A stretch of 64,000 nucleotides of DNA from Heterobasidion occidentale (GCA_039111635.1 JBCAQO010000003.1:248001-312000), one strand, 5' to 3'; positions 46,787 through 59,083 are shown, counted from the stretch's first letter. Numbers and translations: made by a program. The notes: a model not told the origin generated them from the letters alone.

Positions 46787-49083
46787 ATGATGATGCGTCT
46801 GCTCGCTGTCGTTCTTCCTCTGCTCTCTTCCTCTGGACTCGCTCTTGGCAGACTTCCAGATGGGCGTCTTCACGGGAATGCACCTCCCAGGCCAGGCATT
46901 CCTCGCGTTGCCGCGCCAGCCCAGGGTGTTCAACACGCGTCGTCGGCTGCGACTATTCCGCCGTACAACACGACGTACTACTTCGACCAGCTCATTGATC
47001 ATAACGATCCAAGCCTGGGCACGTTCCAACAACGGTACTGGCATACATGGGAATATTACCAGCCTGGTAAGTTGCTTGTCAACGACGATTTGCAGGAGAA
47101 CCCCGCTGACGTGGGCCACATTTCAGGTGGACCGATCATTTTGTTGACGCCAGGGGAACAGAACGCCGAAGGCAAGCCAATTTCAGCGGAACATCGCTGG
47201 CTCGTCACTCACATGTACTTTTTTGTCTTGAACAGGGTTCGATGGGTACCTCACCAACCTGACTATCAACGGTAAAATAGCTCAGCAGGAACATGGTGCA
47301 GCGATCGTCATCGAACATCGCTTCTATGGACTCTCAAACCCGTACAACAACTTGTCCGTCGCGAGTTTCAAATACCACACAATCCAACAAGGGATCGACG
47401 ACCTCGAGTACTTCGCGAAGAACGTTAAGCTGCCTATGCCCGGTGGAGATGCTGTTGCCCCTGGCCAAGCGCCCTGGATCTTGATCGGTGGAAGCTATAG
47501 CGGTGAGCCGTTTAATTCAAATTCATGGCCAATGACCTGATGTCATTCTGATGTCCAATTGCAGGCGCGCTGACGAGTTTCACCATGGTCAAGTAAGTCG
47601 GCGTTCACTTAGTTACCTTTTCTTGAACATAATGACTCATTTTTCAACAGTAAACCTGGCCTCTTCTGGGCTGGATACGCATCTTCCGCGACCGTGCAGA
47701 ACATTGTGTACGTTGGATTCACTTTTGTTAATCGACTAAGCTCACATTTTTTACGTCTCTTTGTAGCGACTTCTGGGGATACTTTGAGCCAATCCGCCAA
47801 TCCATGCCAAAGAACTGCTCGGCCGACGTTGAGGCAGTGATTGCGCACTTTGATGATGTCTTCGAAAACGGGACGCAATCCGAAATCGATGCGCTCAAGG
47901 ACGCATACGGCATGGCGAACGTCACACACCTCGACGATGTCACTGGAGCATGTGCGCCTATTGATTCTGACCGCTTCATTCGGACGGTTGATTGTTGTGT
48001 TGTTCGTCAAATTTGCAGTACGCAACAACCTGTGGGACTGGCAGGAATTGGAACCCTCTGCGGGCCCCAACACCAAGTTCTTCAAATTCTGCGACGCTCT
48101 GGAAGTCAAGGACGGCGTAAGTGCACCAGAGAGCGGCTGGGGCGCTGACCATGCTGTCAGCGCTTGGGGATCATATTTCAAAAACACTTACCTTCCCAAT
48201 CGTAAGTGGTTCACTGGGTGGATCTCATCAACGTGGTGCTGATCGACAATCCTAGTTTGTGGAACTGTGGACGCAGAGTAGGCCTTTCCGACCACATATT
48301 CTCGAAATCTCACAGACTGACAAAATGGCCTTGACAGAGAGTGTCTCAGCACGTATTTGTCCAACCAGACGTTCTGGACCAGTATCGATGTCGACAACTC
48401 TCAGCGATCGTGGTCTTGGATAGTGTGAGTCTTGAGAAGCAAGGCAACATGTTTTATCTTATCAGCGTCCTGGATTTATAGATGCAATGAGGTCGGGTTC
48501 TTGCAAGTTGGGGCGCCAGCCGATAAGCCTACCCTCGTTTCTCGCCTGAACACGGTGGCGACTGAGGCAGTAAGTCTTTGTTGCATCCTCTACTCTGGAA
48601 TTTGAAGCTCACCTTCGTCCTATTGTAGCGGCAATGCCAAGAACAGTTCCCTGCGGCATGGAGCTCCACGCCTACCATTGACGTCGAGAAAACAAACGTG
48701 GCATACCATGGATGGAATGTCACAGTCGACCGCCTCTTCTTTGCCAACGGCCAGCGTGGGTGTCCAGCACTATTTATGAATGATGATTTCATTCTGATCT
48801 ACTCTTGTTCATTGTAGGCGATCCTTGGCGTGAGGCAACGCTCTCCGCCGACGGTGTGAATGTTCAGAGTACCCAGAGCCAGGTAGTCGCAGTGAGCGAT
48901 GGCTTCCACTGCTCTGACCTTCTTACCCGAAACGCGCGGGTGGACGATACGATTTTGGATGTACACACCCAGGCGTTGGCTAGCATGAAGACATGGTTGG
49001 CGGACTGGACGCCGACCAGCTCCAAGCGGGAGCTGGACGGGACTGTGTACAAACGAAGCTACGCTATCAAGAGAGAAGAGTAG
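46787..49083 (+). CDS. S28-family serine carboxypeptidase/prolyl peptidase, paralog C
   Basis: Predicted secreted peptidase, same exon plan as paralogs A and B but clearly diverged in introns and flanks. The signal peptide is MMMRLLAVVLPLLSSSGLAL. The conserved domain begins IDHNDPSLGTFQQRYWHTWE and continues GGPIILLTPGEQNAEG. A GC-AG intron follows, then GYLTNLTINGKIAQQ. The nucleophile motif is GGSYSG. Other marks are KPGLFWAGYASSA, DFWGYFEPIRQSMPKNC, WGADHAVSAWGSYFKNTYLP, DPWREATLSADGV and GFHCSDLLTRNA. The stop is at 49083 after KREE. Asn-rich NxT sites (NTTYYF, NLTING) suggest glycosylation. Confidence 0.9.
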
Positions 49084-49317
49084 ACATGTTACGCACCTCA
49101 ATAAGTACTTGCACAAATATACGGATGTTTAATTTCATTGTGTGAATGCGATATTCATTTACATGTTGCCGATTTTACCACGGCAGCTGAATAGAAGGGT
49201 ACACACTCATGAATCATATAGTGCCCTTTACTGTGTTATAGAGACTACCTGCAGAGGCAAATGCGTAAGCATAATCGCTAAAGAGAGAGCTAAACTTGTC
49301 CTCACTTTGTTCTATCG

Positions 49318-50988
49318 CTATATGGGCATTTCGTCGAACATGGATGCCCAATCCCCGTCATACTCGTAGATGGGATCCGACGCCGCTCCAGACCTGTCTA
49401 GCTCGAATGTATCGGGAACTATCGCCTCCCCCTTCCAAGTCACATTCACTTTGCCATACAACTTGCGGTTGAGCGAGAGGGAGCACGCATGGTCAAAGTC
49501 CAATTGCTCCACCTGCATGCTCGCCAGCCCTCGCTTCTTGACAAAGGTCAGGAGCGCGCGGGTCATCTTCCTCGTCTTTGTTGGGATGTTCCTAATTTTC
49601 ATAACGAGCGTCCTCAGGCGTGGAAAGATAAATTCGGCCGAGGAGTCCACGCGACCAGAGGGTGTGGCAGCCTCGATGAAGGAAGATAGACTGTTGCAAC
49701 CAATGATGATTACGACGTCTTCCACATTAGTGAACCGTTGGAGCATCGACAACCAGGTGAATTTCGAAACTTGATGAGCGATGCGCAGAGTCAAAGTATG
49801 CACATCCTCGGGGGCATGATACATGTATATCGTGGATGTCATGGTATCCAATAGGTCGTTTAAAGTCAGTTTCGTATAGGACCACTGGTAAGAGAAACTG
49901 AGGGGGGGATCGATAGAGCTCGGGACGAGAGCCAGCGGTAAATTCGCTCGTCTTTTGGGTTCTGGCCATGCTAGGTACTGCAATATCTGTGTAGTCGTCA
50001 TATCGGACTGATGATCAGAATACAAGGCTATGCTGTGATTCGAGCGTGGTAATTGATCTGACTGCTGTAAAGACTTTGACATACCAGCCGTTATGCGAGC
50101 CAAGCCGGCTATAGTGTCCACCACAGTTATGTCAACCAAGAGATGCAAGCATACTAACGAAGGAGTATGGAGGATGGAGAGGAGTCGAGAGACATCCCAA
50201 TTGTTTCTGTTATACCGGCTTGCCCTGAAACCTACACGAAGAACCTGAAGGTCAGGTATATTTACTGGTGCGATTGTGCCATCCCATGAACCAAGCGGGG
50301 CTGATACTTTTTGTATATCTGCAGAGCGTAGATGTGGGCACTTTCGCAAGATATGAAGCACCGTAACAAAGTCTTGATAGTCATTAGCTCGAAGATGTCG
50401 CAACGAAGCCAATTCATCGTATTCCCGGACTGAACCATCTAATATTAACTCGACAAGACTCGGGGCGTTTTTGAGAAGGAGCGGAGGGATGACAACGTTA
50501 GGACGTGTGTCGAAGGTTGTCGTGACAGCTATCTTTCTCAGGACGGGTGCGGGATCAACAAGGAGTTTGAAGAAGGTTAAGAGGTCGAAGACATCCCCAA
50601 TCAATTCCAAGACGCGTATACGTCCAATCTGTGAAGAAATCATTTCTTGACCGACCAAATCATTTCTGATAATTAGTCTGATGTCTAGGCAACATTCTGG
50701 AGGAGATCTTGCGATGCAGAGTTTCACCCATTCGGGACTGCTGAGGGAGATCGTGGTCCATAGGCGAGAATAGCCGAGTGCAACGCCACGCCATCGACTA
50801 CAGACGTACGTGAGACTGATCCATGGCTGGAGCCTCACTGCCAGTCGATGACTTTCCCATCCATCGCGACAGACGTCAAAAATTTTCTCCAAAATTTCAT
50901 TTGGAAATCGAAAGATGGGCAGTGCCTCGTTGTGTGCTCGAAGTGCTATGATGGTGGGATCGCGATGGGGTGGACTGAGGGCTGGCAA
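49318..50988 (-). CDS. F-box-like protein
   Basis: A long open exon of about 556 codons ends at 49318 (SMFDEMPI). Near the N-terminus FPNEILEKIFDVCRDGW, then LTYVCSRWRGVALGYSRLW, is the F-box-like motif typical of Agaricomycetes, followed by a leucine-rich region (LTFFKLLVDPAPVLRKI; NAPSLVELILDGSV). Such proteins are candidate substrate adaptors of SCF ubiquitin ligases; the substrate is unknown. The 5' end is not resolved: the codon at 50988 is TTG, the frame stays open upstream to a possible acceptor (CACTTAG near 51015), and no in-frame ATG exon was found beyond a stop at about 51100. The start coordinate is therefore the minimum supported. Confidence 0.75.
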   Translation of the reverse strand: MPALSPPHRDPTIIALRAHNEALPIFRFPNEILEKIFDVCRDGWESHRLAVRLQPWISLTYVCSRWRGVALGYSRLWTTISLSSPEWVKLCIARSPPECCLDIRLIIRNDLVGQEMISSQIGRIRVLELIGDVFDLLTFFKLLVDPAPVLRKIAVTTTFDTRPNVVIPPLLLKNAPSLVELILDGSVREYDELASLRHLRANDYQDFVTVLHILRKCPHLRSADIQKVSAPLGSWDGTIAPVNIPDLQVLRVGFRASRYNRNNWDVSRLLSILHTPSLVCLHLLVDITVVDTIAGLARITAGMSKSLQQSDQLPRSNHSIALYSDHQSDMTTTQILQYLAWPEPKRRANLPLALVPSSIDPPLSFSYQWSYTKLTLNDLLDTMTSTIYMYHAPEDVHTLTLRIAHQVSKFTWLSMLQRFTNVEDVVIIIGCNSLSSFIEAATPSGRVDSSAEFIFPRLRTLVMKIRNIPTKTRKMTRALLTFVKKRGLASMQVEQLDFDHACSLSLNRKLYGKVNVTWKGEAIVPDTFELDRSGAASDPIYEYDGDWASMFDEMPI

Positions 50989-51315
50989 CGCGAGGGTGCT
51001 CTGAACGGAAGCTAAGTGTCATTCGATGACGGTGTGTGCCAGAGTCTGAGGTTTACCATTCTGATTTCGAGGACGAGCCACTTCCTTGGTCGTCAGTGGT
51101 CTCTAATTTGTCAAATAAAAAGCGTCTCACATGTGTGTAGATTGGATTCAGGCGGATACCAGACCTCAAGGCAAATGTAGTTGAGTGAACGTCGAACGAC
51201 GAACCAACCGCCGTCATAGGTCTTCACGCAGGGAGTCACATACTGTCACATACTGTCACATACCAACGACCTCGCCGCCTGAAGTCCTCTTGAGGCTTTC
51301 TGAGAATACTAGCTC

Positions 51316-51918
51316 ATGGCACATTCGTCCTCTCCACCTCCTCAAACTTACTCACGACGCTCTCCGCCTATCATTTCGCGCAGAAGGTATAGCTCAAGCT
51401 CTGGCTCTGATAATATCTATGACCCCGCCTCTCACTCCATCTGGAGCCCCGTTCTTCATGCACTCCGATCCTCTACCTTGACGCAGCACTCCCTATTTTC
51501 CGCAATCGTGCCTTTCATCCTTTTCACACTCACACTGTTCTCTGTGCTCCTTGCTACTCGCACACACCCAGCCCCACCTCCGCGTCTCCCATCTGGGCTA
51601 TCTGGCAGCGTGTTTCTCAGAGTCAATGCACAGACTACCACGAACGGGATCCTGGGCCGTGTTCTGCTATTCACAGAACAGATAAATGATCTACTTGGAG
51701 GCGGGGTACGCGCGTGGATGCAAGCGTGCGTACTGAGCCTGATCGTGCTCAGAGGCCTGGTCTGGATCAGTGCTTATGTGGTCGACGCAGTACTCAACTT
51801 CGAGTACAGTGGTGGCGGTGTCTGGTGCTGGGAAGCGATCGCGGTTCCTACGGAAAGGAACGCAGGCTCTTTAAATTTCAGGCGTAGGAGGATAATGAAG
51901 AGTAGACACGGTAAATAA
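51316..51918 (+). CDS. Small membrane protein, unrecognised family
   Basis: Single-exon reading from the ATG at 51316, 200 aa. The N-terminus is Ser/Pro/Arg-rich. Hydrophobic segment 1 is FSAIVPFILFTLTLFSVLLA (about residues 57-76) and segment 2 is VLSLIVLRGLVWISAYVVDA (about 139-158). The C-terminus is basic (FRRRRIMKSRHGK). No family was recognised. It converges with alcohol oxidase 1. A decayed copy occupies the same position next to alcohol oxidase 2, so the two genes were duplicated as a unit. Confidence 0.6.
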   Translation: MAHSSSPPPQTYSRRSPPIISRRRYSSSSGSDNIYDPASHSIWSPVLHALRSSTLTQHSLFSAIVPFILFTLTLFSVLLATRTHPAPPPRLPSGLSGSVFLRVNAQTTTNGILGRVLLFTEQINDLLGGGVRAWMQACVLSLIVLRGLVWISAYVVDAVLNFEYSGGGVWCWEAIAVPTERNAGSLNFRRRRIMKSRHGK

Positions 51919-52095
51919 ACTTTTGTTGAACAGAAATTGCTAGGAATATACGATCATCAACTCAATTGCGGGCGTGATTACTCTCTTCTCAACATAGACG
52001 TTTGCGACTGATATCTATGAATGCATTTCACTGAAACCCAATGATAATGTGAAAATTATTTCTGATTTTCTGTGCGACCCACGGCGCAATGACTG

Positions 52096-55070
52096 TCACA
52101 CTCCCGTAATGCCGAGTTCTTCAGCAATGATCACCGCAGCCTTTTCCCCCACCACAAGCGCCGTCGAGTACGTGTTCTATAAACGGGCGAGCAGCCCCAA
52201 AGTCAAGATTTCGCGGCAAATCACTCATGTGGAGAGATAGTGCTCACCGCAGAGACATTCCCGGGGCATATTGACAAGTCTAAGTTGACGAACAGAGGAA
52301 ATGAATCAACACAGGGATGGGAGTCTGTGCAGCCGCAGGCGGAAGAAGAGAATAGCTTACCCGCGATTTTGAGGCCCTCCACGCCATACACGTTCAATCT
52401 CGAGTCGACAACACCACCCGCGTCGCGAGGCTTCATCGCACAGGTGCCGAGCTGCACCGTCAATCAATACAATCAAACATTCGTCAATGCAGGATTCCAC
52501 ACTCACCGCATGCCACGCAGTAGTCACTACCGACAATGGATCATCGTCAAATCTCATACCGATCGCATGTACGGAACGCCACTCACCGAACTCTCTCATG
52601 AATTTCTCGATCGCCTGATCGTCTTCTTCTCCGTACACCAAATCCGGCGCATCGACCGGCACCGGGCCCGCCTTGACCCCATCGCGCTTGACAAAGACCT
52701 GCGCAGCGCTCCCCTCGGGGAACTTGGGATGCAGCGGTGCGTATTCCCCGCGAAAGAGCGGCATGCGGCGCGCTAGCTCGCGCGAGAACTTGTAGGCCCA
52801 TATGAGAGGGCGCACGTCCGCCATGCTGTGCGTGACGGGGTGTTCAGACAAGGCAAGGAAAGTATTGCATGGGATGCGAGCTTACTCCTCGAGATAGCCA
52901 TGCTTGAAATCGGTCGCTGCGGTTGCGTCCGTACCGGATGTGACGTGGACATGGCCACGCGCGATGGGATAGTCCTATCACACGCACATCAATTTACCGA
53001 GTCGTACTGGACGTTTGTCTCATTGAGAATGTCGATCCGTACGCACCATATAATGGCCAAAGGTATAATACTTCTGCCTCTCTACTGACGACGAATCGCC
53101 CAAAAACCTATCAATTACCAGGAGAATCAACACCCTTCCAAACGAGAAGACGATAGAGACAAAGTGAGTGCGCACATGGACAATGCGCCTATCCAGAAGA
53201 CCGGCTTGTCCGGAGCAGATGCGTAGTAGCTCTCCCAGCGTTCTTTGAACTCTGGGCCACAAGACTCGAGGTCGTGAGTAGTGGGTCGAATCTTGATCCC
53301 CGCGTCAATACCACTGCGTAAAATAAAATAAAAATAGCTGGTATCAGACCTGGCCGTAAACAATGTTGACCACACACTCACCTGTGGGCCATGAGGCCTT
53401 GGCCGTCCTTGAGCCATTGCTTTGACGTGACTAGGCGAACCATGTTGGTGTAGCACCACATAATACAAGAGAAAGCACGCACGATCGATCTCGTCTGGGT
53501 CGCCCCGTATAATTGCATCGATCGTCTCCGCCTCAGGCGCTGCGACATAGGTCGCGAAAAAAGCAGGGTGATCTACCATACAGAAAAATTCATTGCGCAT
53601 ATATGCATTCACAGCTCCTTTAACAGTAGAGAATACGGTTCGACTCACCTTGATATGCTTCGCCTACTCCAGAGAGGTCCACAATCTCCCGGACACCGTT
53701 CTTGGCCAGCACCTCTGCCGCACCGACCCCAGAACGCTCCAAGATCCCGGGAGACCCGAACGCACCCGCTGATAGTACGACAAGACGGCGGGCGCGTACA
53801 AAGTGCGCCTCATCGTCCGCATTCGGCAGAAAGCGCTTGTTCCACCGATATTCGACCCCTGTGGCGCGCGTGCCTCTATGCATGCCAAATTATGGAAATC
53901 CCAAGAATTAGCTACGAGAGATGCAAATGAGGTAGAAAGGCGCGCACTCGATGAGCACGCGGTGGACGTGCACACTCGTGACGACGTGCAAGCGCTCGTT
54001 GTGGGCCTGGTTGTAAATGAAGTGGTGCGGCACGTCAGAACGCCGTCCTGTTGTAGTATCGATCCACCTGCGAACGGAAGGAGCTATCAGTGACCCATTC
54101 CGCCCAGGCCAGCTGCCGCGCGGCGCTTGGGAAATGGTCAGGTAAAAATCGAAGAGGGTAATGGGAACAGCAGGAACAAGGAAGGAAGGTGATATAATCA
54201 GACAAAAGACTGGAACCGTACTTCTGCCATCGCTGTTCGGACCGTTCGGTGAAAGTCAGGACGTGTCGTCGAGTCAGCATCGCCCAACGCTAACCAGACT
54301 GACAAGAATCACGTACACAGTACTGATTTACCGTCATCAGGTCGTTAGGATCTTCACCAACAGTCCGCTCCCGATCATATATCGCTGCAGTCTCGAGGAA
54401 TTGCCGTCCCACGTTGGTGTAAGTTCCACCGTAGGAAACTTTGAGCGGGCCCTCATAGCCGTGGTTCGGTGCGTTAGGCGCAATTTGATACGTCTCAGTC
54501 TGCGAGTAGGGATATTTGAGGCGTGAGGTTTGTAAACAAGTGGTGGGTCGCCTCACCTTCTTCAGGAGCGGGACGAGGTCTTCTGAGCCCCATCCTGTGT
54601 TTCCATATATATTCTTCCAGTCGTCGTAATCCGACTTACTTGCGCGCGTGTACATTGTGACTAACGGGCATCACTGTCTCAACCTCTGCAGCTCATGAAA
54701 GGCAAGGAACAACTGACAGTTTACGCTCGACCCTCCGCCTAAACACTGCCCGCACGGTACGACGAGCTCGCGTCCACCCACGGCCTCCTTCTTCCCCGCC
54801 TTGTGGAACCGCACGGTGGTCGACGTCGGCGCAAGGTGAGAGAGGTATCGCGCTGGTTGTATGTGCGCGAGAAGTTCCCGTGTCTGCGGGCCCGCTTCAA
54901 GGACGAGGATGGTGAGGGTAGGAGAGGCGGCGGCGAGGCGACCGGCAAGAAGGCAGCCCGTGGCGCCGCCTAGAAAAAGAATCGTAAAGAGGTGGACGGG
55001 CAAGGGGAGACGACTTACCGCCTGCGATGACGATGTCATACTCTGCGTCTATCTGAGGGGTAGAGATCAT
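52096..55070 (-). CDS. GMC-family alcohol oxidase, copy 1
   Basis: FAD enzyme that oxidises short primary alcohols such as methanol and releases H2O2. The start at 55070 gives MISTPQIDAEYDIVIAGG; the intron after it (55018-54970) splits the FAD motif, which continues GATGCLLAGRLA. Other motifs: CLGGGSSVN, MYTRASKSDYDDW, GYEGPLKVSYGG, WIDTTTGRRSDVPHHFIYNQ, SAGAFGSPGILERSGVG, KERWESYY, ARGHVHVTSG, TTAWHALGTCAMKPRD, GGVVDSRLNVYGVEGLKIA, DLSICPGNVSANTYSTAL. The WHALGTC region supplies the active-site His. An 11-nt exon lies at 54232-54222. About 14 exons, all readable and in phase. It ends GEKAAVIIAEELGITGV with no SKL-type peroxisomal signal. The Dxx-GGVVD-RLNVYG-xLK tail favours methanol/alcohol oxidase over aryl-alcohol oxidase. 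Confidence 0.87.
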
Positions 55071-55149
55071 GTTAAAAACGATCGATTCAGTAGCAGGTGG
55101 AGAATGTATAAATCAGAGCACGCAGGCGGTACTCGACTCGAGCCTAATT

Positions 55150-55725
55150 AGCTAGGCCTCACAGTCTCTTATACGCCTTCAGAATAGCAATCCTTTCGGA
55201 TAGAAGATGCCGGATTCTGCCACCAGCTTGGAAGCTATGCCCTCACCTCTATTCGGGCATGATCATACGGAGGCAGCGAAGATTGACCACGAGGCGTGCC
55301 GCGCAACCTACACTTCTCCTTCAGGACCAGACAGTTTCCAGATCTGTCGATTCGTGTTTCTCCACGACTGGAAGGAGTTGATAAATTGACTAAAAGATAT
55401 CATTGGATAAGAAAAGACGTCAGCTGGTTGCTGCAGCGTCAATAGAGAGTGGTTCGGACACATACTAGAACAAGCTTATCCTTTCGTAGGCAATTTTCTT
55501 TATCGTAGTGATAGGGATCGTTAGAATATCTTCCTGGGGCCGCAAGCGCAAGCGCTATGTCCATATTTCGAACTTTGCGTGTGAATCAGCAACAGTTTCT
55601 TGGGACCGACAACCACCGGATATTGCTCCAAAGTATCCCAAGAGGAAAATACCGGGTATTATAAGAAATATACCATGAATATACCTGGATTATCCCACCA
55701 AGGGAATATACCCTAGTCATCGAAT
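55150..55725. other. Intergenic region between duplicated units
   Basis: No gene recognised. A 60-codon ORF at 55207-55389 has no supporting features. The AT-rich part around 55660-55700 contains repeated TATACC/GGGAATATACC-like words. Confidence 0.4.
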
Positions 55726-55985
55726 CCCCCATGCTCCTTGCGATTCGCACGCATCCGGCCCCATCTCCGCCACTCCCATCTGGGCTATGCGTACTTCAAG
55801 GCGCCGTGTGCAAGTGGTTACAAGCATACGTGCTGAACCTTTTTGTGCTCAGAGGCCTGGTCTAGATCAATACTTGTGCGATTAACACAGTAGTTAATTT
55901 CCAGTACAATGGCGGCGGTATCTGGTGCAGGACGTGATGTCGGGTTCTAGGGGACGGGCTCTTTGAATGTCAGGCAGGGGAGGAG
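55725..55985 (+). pseudogene. Decayed copy of the small membrane protein gene
   Basis: The segment matches 51540-51900: the shared phrases include CTCCTTGC.ATTCGCAC, CTCCCATCTGGGCTAT, GTGCTCAGAGGCCTGGTCT, and GGCGGCGGTATCTGGTGC-like. A stop (GTCTAG) interrupts the second membrane segment, and indels remove the N-terminal half and the C-terminal frame. The downstream flank (GAATGAAGAG.GGACAC and on) still matches the flank of the intact gene. Confidence 0.75.
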
Positions 55986-56130
55986 AATGAAGAGTGGACA
56001 CAGTGAATAAACCTTTGTTGAGATGAAATTGTTAGGAATATGCGAACATCACCTCAACCGCGAGTGTGAATACTCGCTTCTCAACATCTCGATGAACGCG
56101 TTTCACACAAACTAAACGATGGTGACCGTG

Positions 56131-59083
56131 TCACACCCCCGTGATTCCGAGTTCCTCAGCGATGATCACTGCAGCTTTCTCCCCCACCACAAGTGCCGTC
56201 GAGTACGTGTTCTATACGCGAACGAGCAGCCCCAAAGTCAGGAATTTCGCTGCAAAAGCTTCATGTCATCAGATAGTACTCACCGCAGAAACATTCCCGG
56301 GGCATATTGACATGTCTAAATTGTCGAACAGACGGCAGAGGTAAACGCAGGAAATGAAAGTCTGCGCAGCTGCAGGCGGGAGAAGAGATTGGCCTACCGG
56401 CAACCTTGAGGCCATACACGCCATACACGTTCAGTCTAGAGTCGATAACACCACCCGCGTCGCGAGGCTTCATCGCACACGTTCCGAGCTACACCATGGA
56501 TCATTACATTCATGGTGTCGTCAGCATAGTATTCTACACTCACCGCATGCCACGCAGTAGTCACTACCGACCGCAAATTGTCGTCAAATCCCATATCAAT
56601 TGTTTGGCCGGAACGCCACTCACCGAACTCTCTCAGGTACTTCTCGATCGCCCGATCGTCTTCCTCATCGTACACCAAATCTGACGCATCGATCGACACC
56701 GGGCCCGCTTCGACTCCATCGTACTTGATAAAGACCTGCGCAGCGCTTCCCTCGGGGAACTTAGGATGCAACGGGGCGTATTCCCCACGAAAGAGTGGCA
56801 TGCGGCGCGCCAGCTCGCGCGAGAACTTGTAGGCCCATATGAGAGGGCGCACGTCCGCCATGCTGCGCATGACGGGACGTTCAGTGATCGCAAGCAAAGT
56901 ATCATACGGACAAGAACGCGAGCTCACTCCTCGAGATAGCCGTGCTTGAAGTCGGTCGGCGCGGTCACGTCTGTACCAGATGTGATGTGGACATGTCCAC
57001 GCGCGAGGGGATGACCCTAGCACATGCACATTAGTCTATATATTGTCTTGCATCTTTGTTTCATTTGAAGAAGGATGACCCTTGCGCACCACAAAATAGC
57101 CTAGGGTATAATACTTCTGCTTCTCCACCGTAGATGGATCGCCCACAAACCTGTGAAAACCCAGGCAAATCAACACCCTGATGAGCTAGAAAACAATGGA
57201 GATAATGCAAGTGCGCACATGGACAATGGGACCAATAAGAGCACTGGCCTATCCGGCGTAGATGCAAAGTGACTCTCCCAGCGCTCCTTGAACTCTGGGC
57301 CCCACGACTCGAGCTCGTGAGCAGTAGGCCGAATCTTGACTCCCGCATCAATACCACTGCGTCCACAAAAAAGGTATTTTCATGCTATTAGACCTGGCAG
57401 TAGTGTAGGAGGCCCACAGACGCACCAGTGTGCCATGAGGCCTTGGCCATCCTTGAGCCATTGGTTCGACGTGACTGGGCGAACCATGTCCATGTAGTGG
57501 TATACAATCGAAGTGAAAGCACGCACGCTCGATCTCGTCTGGGTCATTCCTTATGATAGCATCGAGCGTCTCTGCTTCAGATGCTGCAACATAGGTCACG
57601 AAAAGAGCAGGGTGGTCTATCATACAAGTCAAATCAACGCATTCATAGTCAAAAAAGTAGAGAACACCGTTGGACTCACCCTGATATGCTTCACCTACGC
57701 CAGGGAGGTCCACGATCTTCCGAACTCTGTTCTTGGCCAGCACCTCTGCCGCACCGACCCCAGAACGCTCCAAGATCCCTGGAGACCCAAATGTGCCTGC
57801 CGATATGACGACGAGACGGCGGGCGCGTACAAAGTGCGCCTCATCGTCCGCATTTGGCAAGAAGCGCTTGTTCCACCGATACTCTATCCCTGTGGCGCGC
57901 GTGCCTCTACGCATGCTCAATCATGACGATCAAGCCAGTCAGCGACAGGCAATGTTAGTGAAGATGGAAGGCACGCACTCGATGAGGACACGGAGAACGT
58001 GCACGCTCGTGACGACGTGCAAGCGCTCGTTGTGGACCTGGTTATAGATAAAGTGGTGCGGCACGTCAGACCGGCGTCCGGTTGTGTTGTCGATCCACCT
58101 GCAGACGAAAGGAACCGTCAGTGACCCACTCTACCCAGGCCAGCTGACGCGCTGCTGTCAAAAGAAGATAAAGCAAGAGACAAAGAACAAACAACGAAGA
58201 AAGTTGTGATAAGTAGACAAGAGATATGAACCGTACTTCTGCCATCGCTGTTCGGACATGTCGTCAAGTCAGCATCACCTGACGCCGACCAGACTGACAA
58301 GAATCACGTACACAATACTGATTCACCGTCATGAGGTCGTTAGGATCTTCACCGACAGTCCGCTCTCGATCGTATATCGCTGCAGTCTCGAGGAATTGCT
58401 GACCGACGTTGGTGCAGATCCCACCGTAGGAGACTTTGAGCGGGCCCTCATAGCCGTGGTTCGGTACGCTAGGCGCAATTTGATACGTCTCAGTCTGCAA
58501 GCAAGGATGTTTGAAGTATGAGATTTAAGAATGAGTGGAAAAGAATGAGTGGTAAGTCGTCTCACTTTTTCTAGGAGCGGGACGAGGTCTTCTGAGCCCC
58601 ATCCCACGTTCCCGTATAAAGTCTTCCAGTCGTCATAATCCGACTTACTTGCGCGCGTGTACATCGTGACTAACGTGAATCACCGTCTCAACCTCTGCAG
58701 TGCTGGCTGGAAACATAGGGACCAACTTACAATTTACGCTCGATCCTCCGCCCAAACACTGCGCGGACGACACGACGAGCTCGCGTCCACCCAGGGCCTC
58801 CGCCTTCTCCGCCTTGTGGAATTGCATGGTCGTCGACGTCGGTGAAATGTGCGAGGGGGCCCGTGCTGGTTGTATGTGCGCGAGAAGTTCCCGTGTCGGC
58901 GGGCCCGCTTCGAGGACGAGGATAGTGAGAGTAGGAGAGGCAGTGGCGAGGCGACCGGCAAGAAGGCAGCCCGCGGTGCCGCCTAGATAAAGCATCGTAA
59001 AGGGGTTGATGGGTGAAAGGAGACGACTTACCGCCTGCGATGACGATGTCATACTCCGCATCTATCTGGGGCATTGAGATCAT
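56131..59083 (-). CDS. GMC-family alcohol oxidase, copy 2
   Basis: Tandem paralog of copy 1, with the same exon plan. The start at 59083 gives MISMPQIDAEYDIVIAGG, then GTAGCLLAGRLATASPTL. Shared motifs: CLGGGSSVN, MYTRASKSDYDDWKTLYGN, GYEGPLKVSYGGICTN, RSDVPHHFIYNQ, SAGTFGSPGILERSGVG, TTAWHA, GTCAMKPRDAGGVIDSRLNV and SICPGNVSA. The 11-nt exon is at 58248-58238. It ends AEELGITGV at 56131. No frameshift or stop was found in the exons read. Amino-acid differences from copy 1 are scattered, so both copies may be under constraint. The upstream segment TTTATACAT (minus strand, about 59125) occurs before both copies. Confidence 0.85.
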
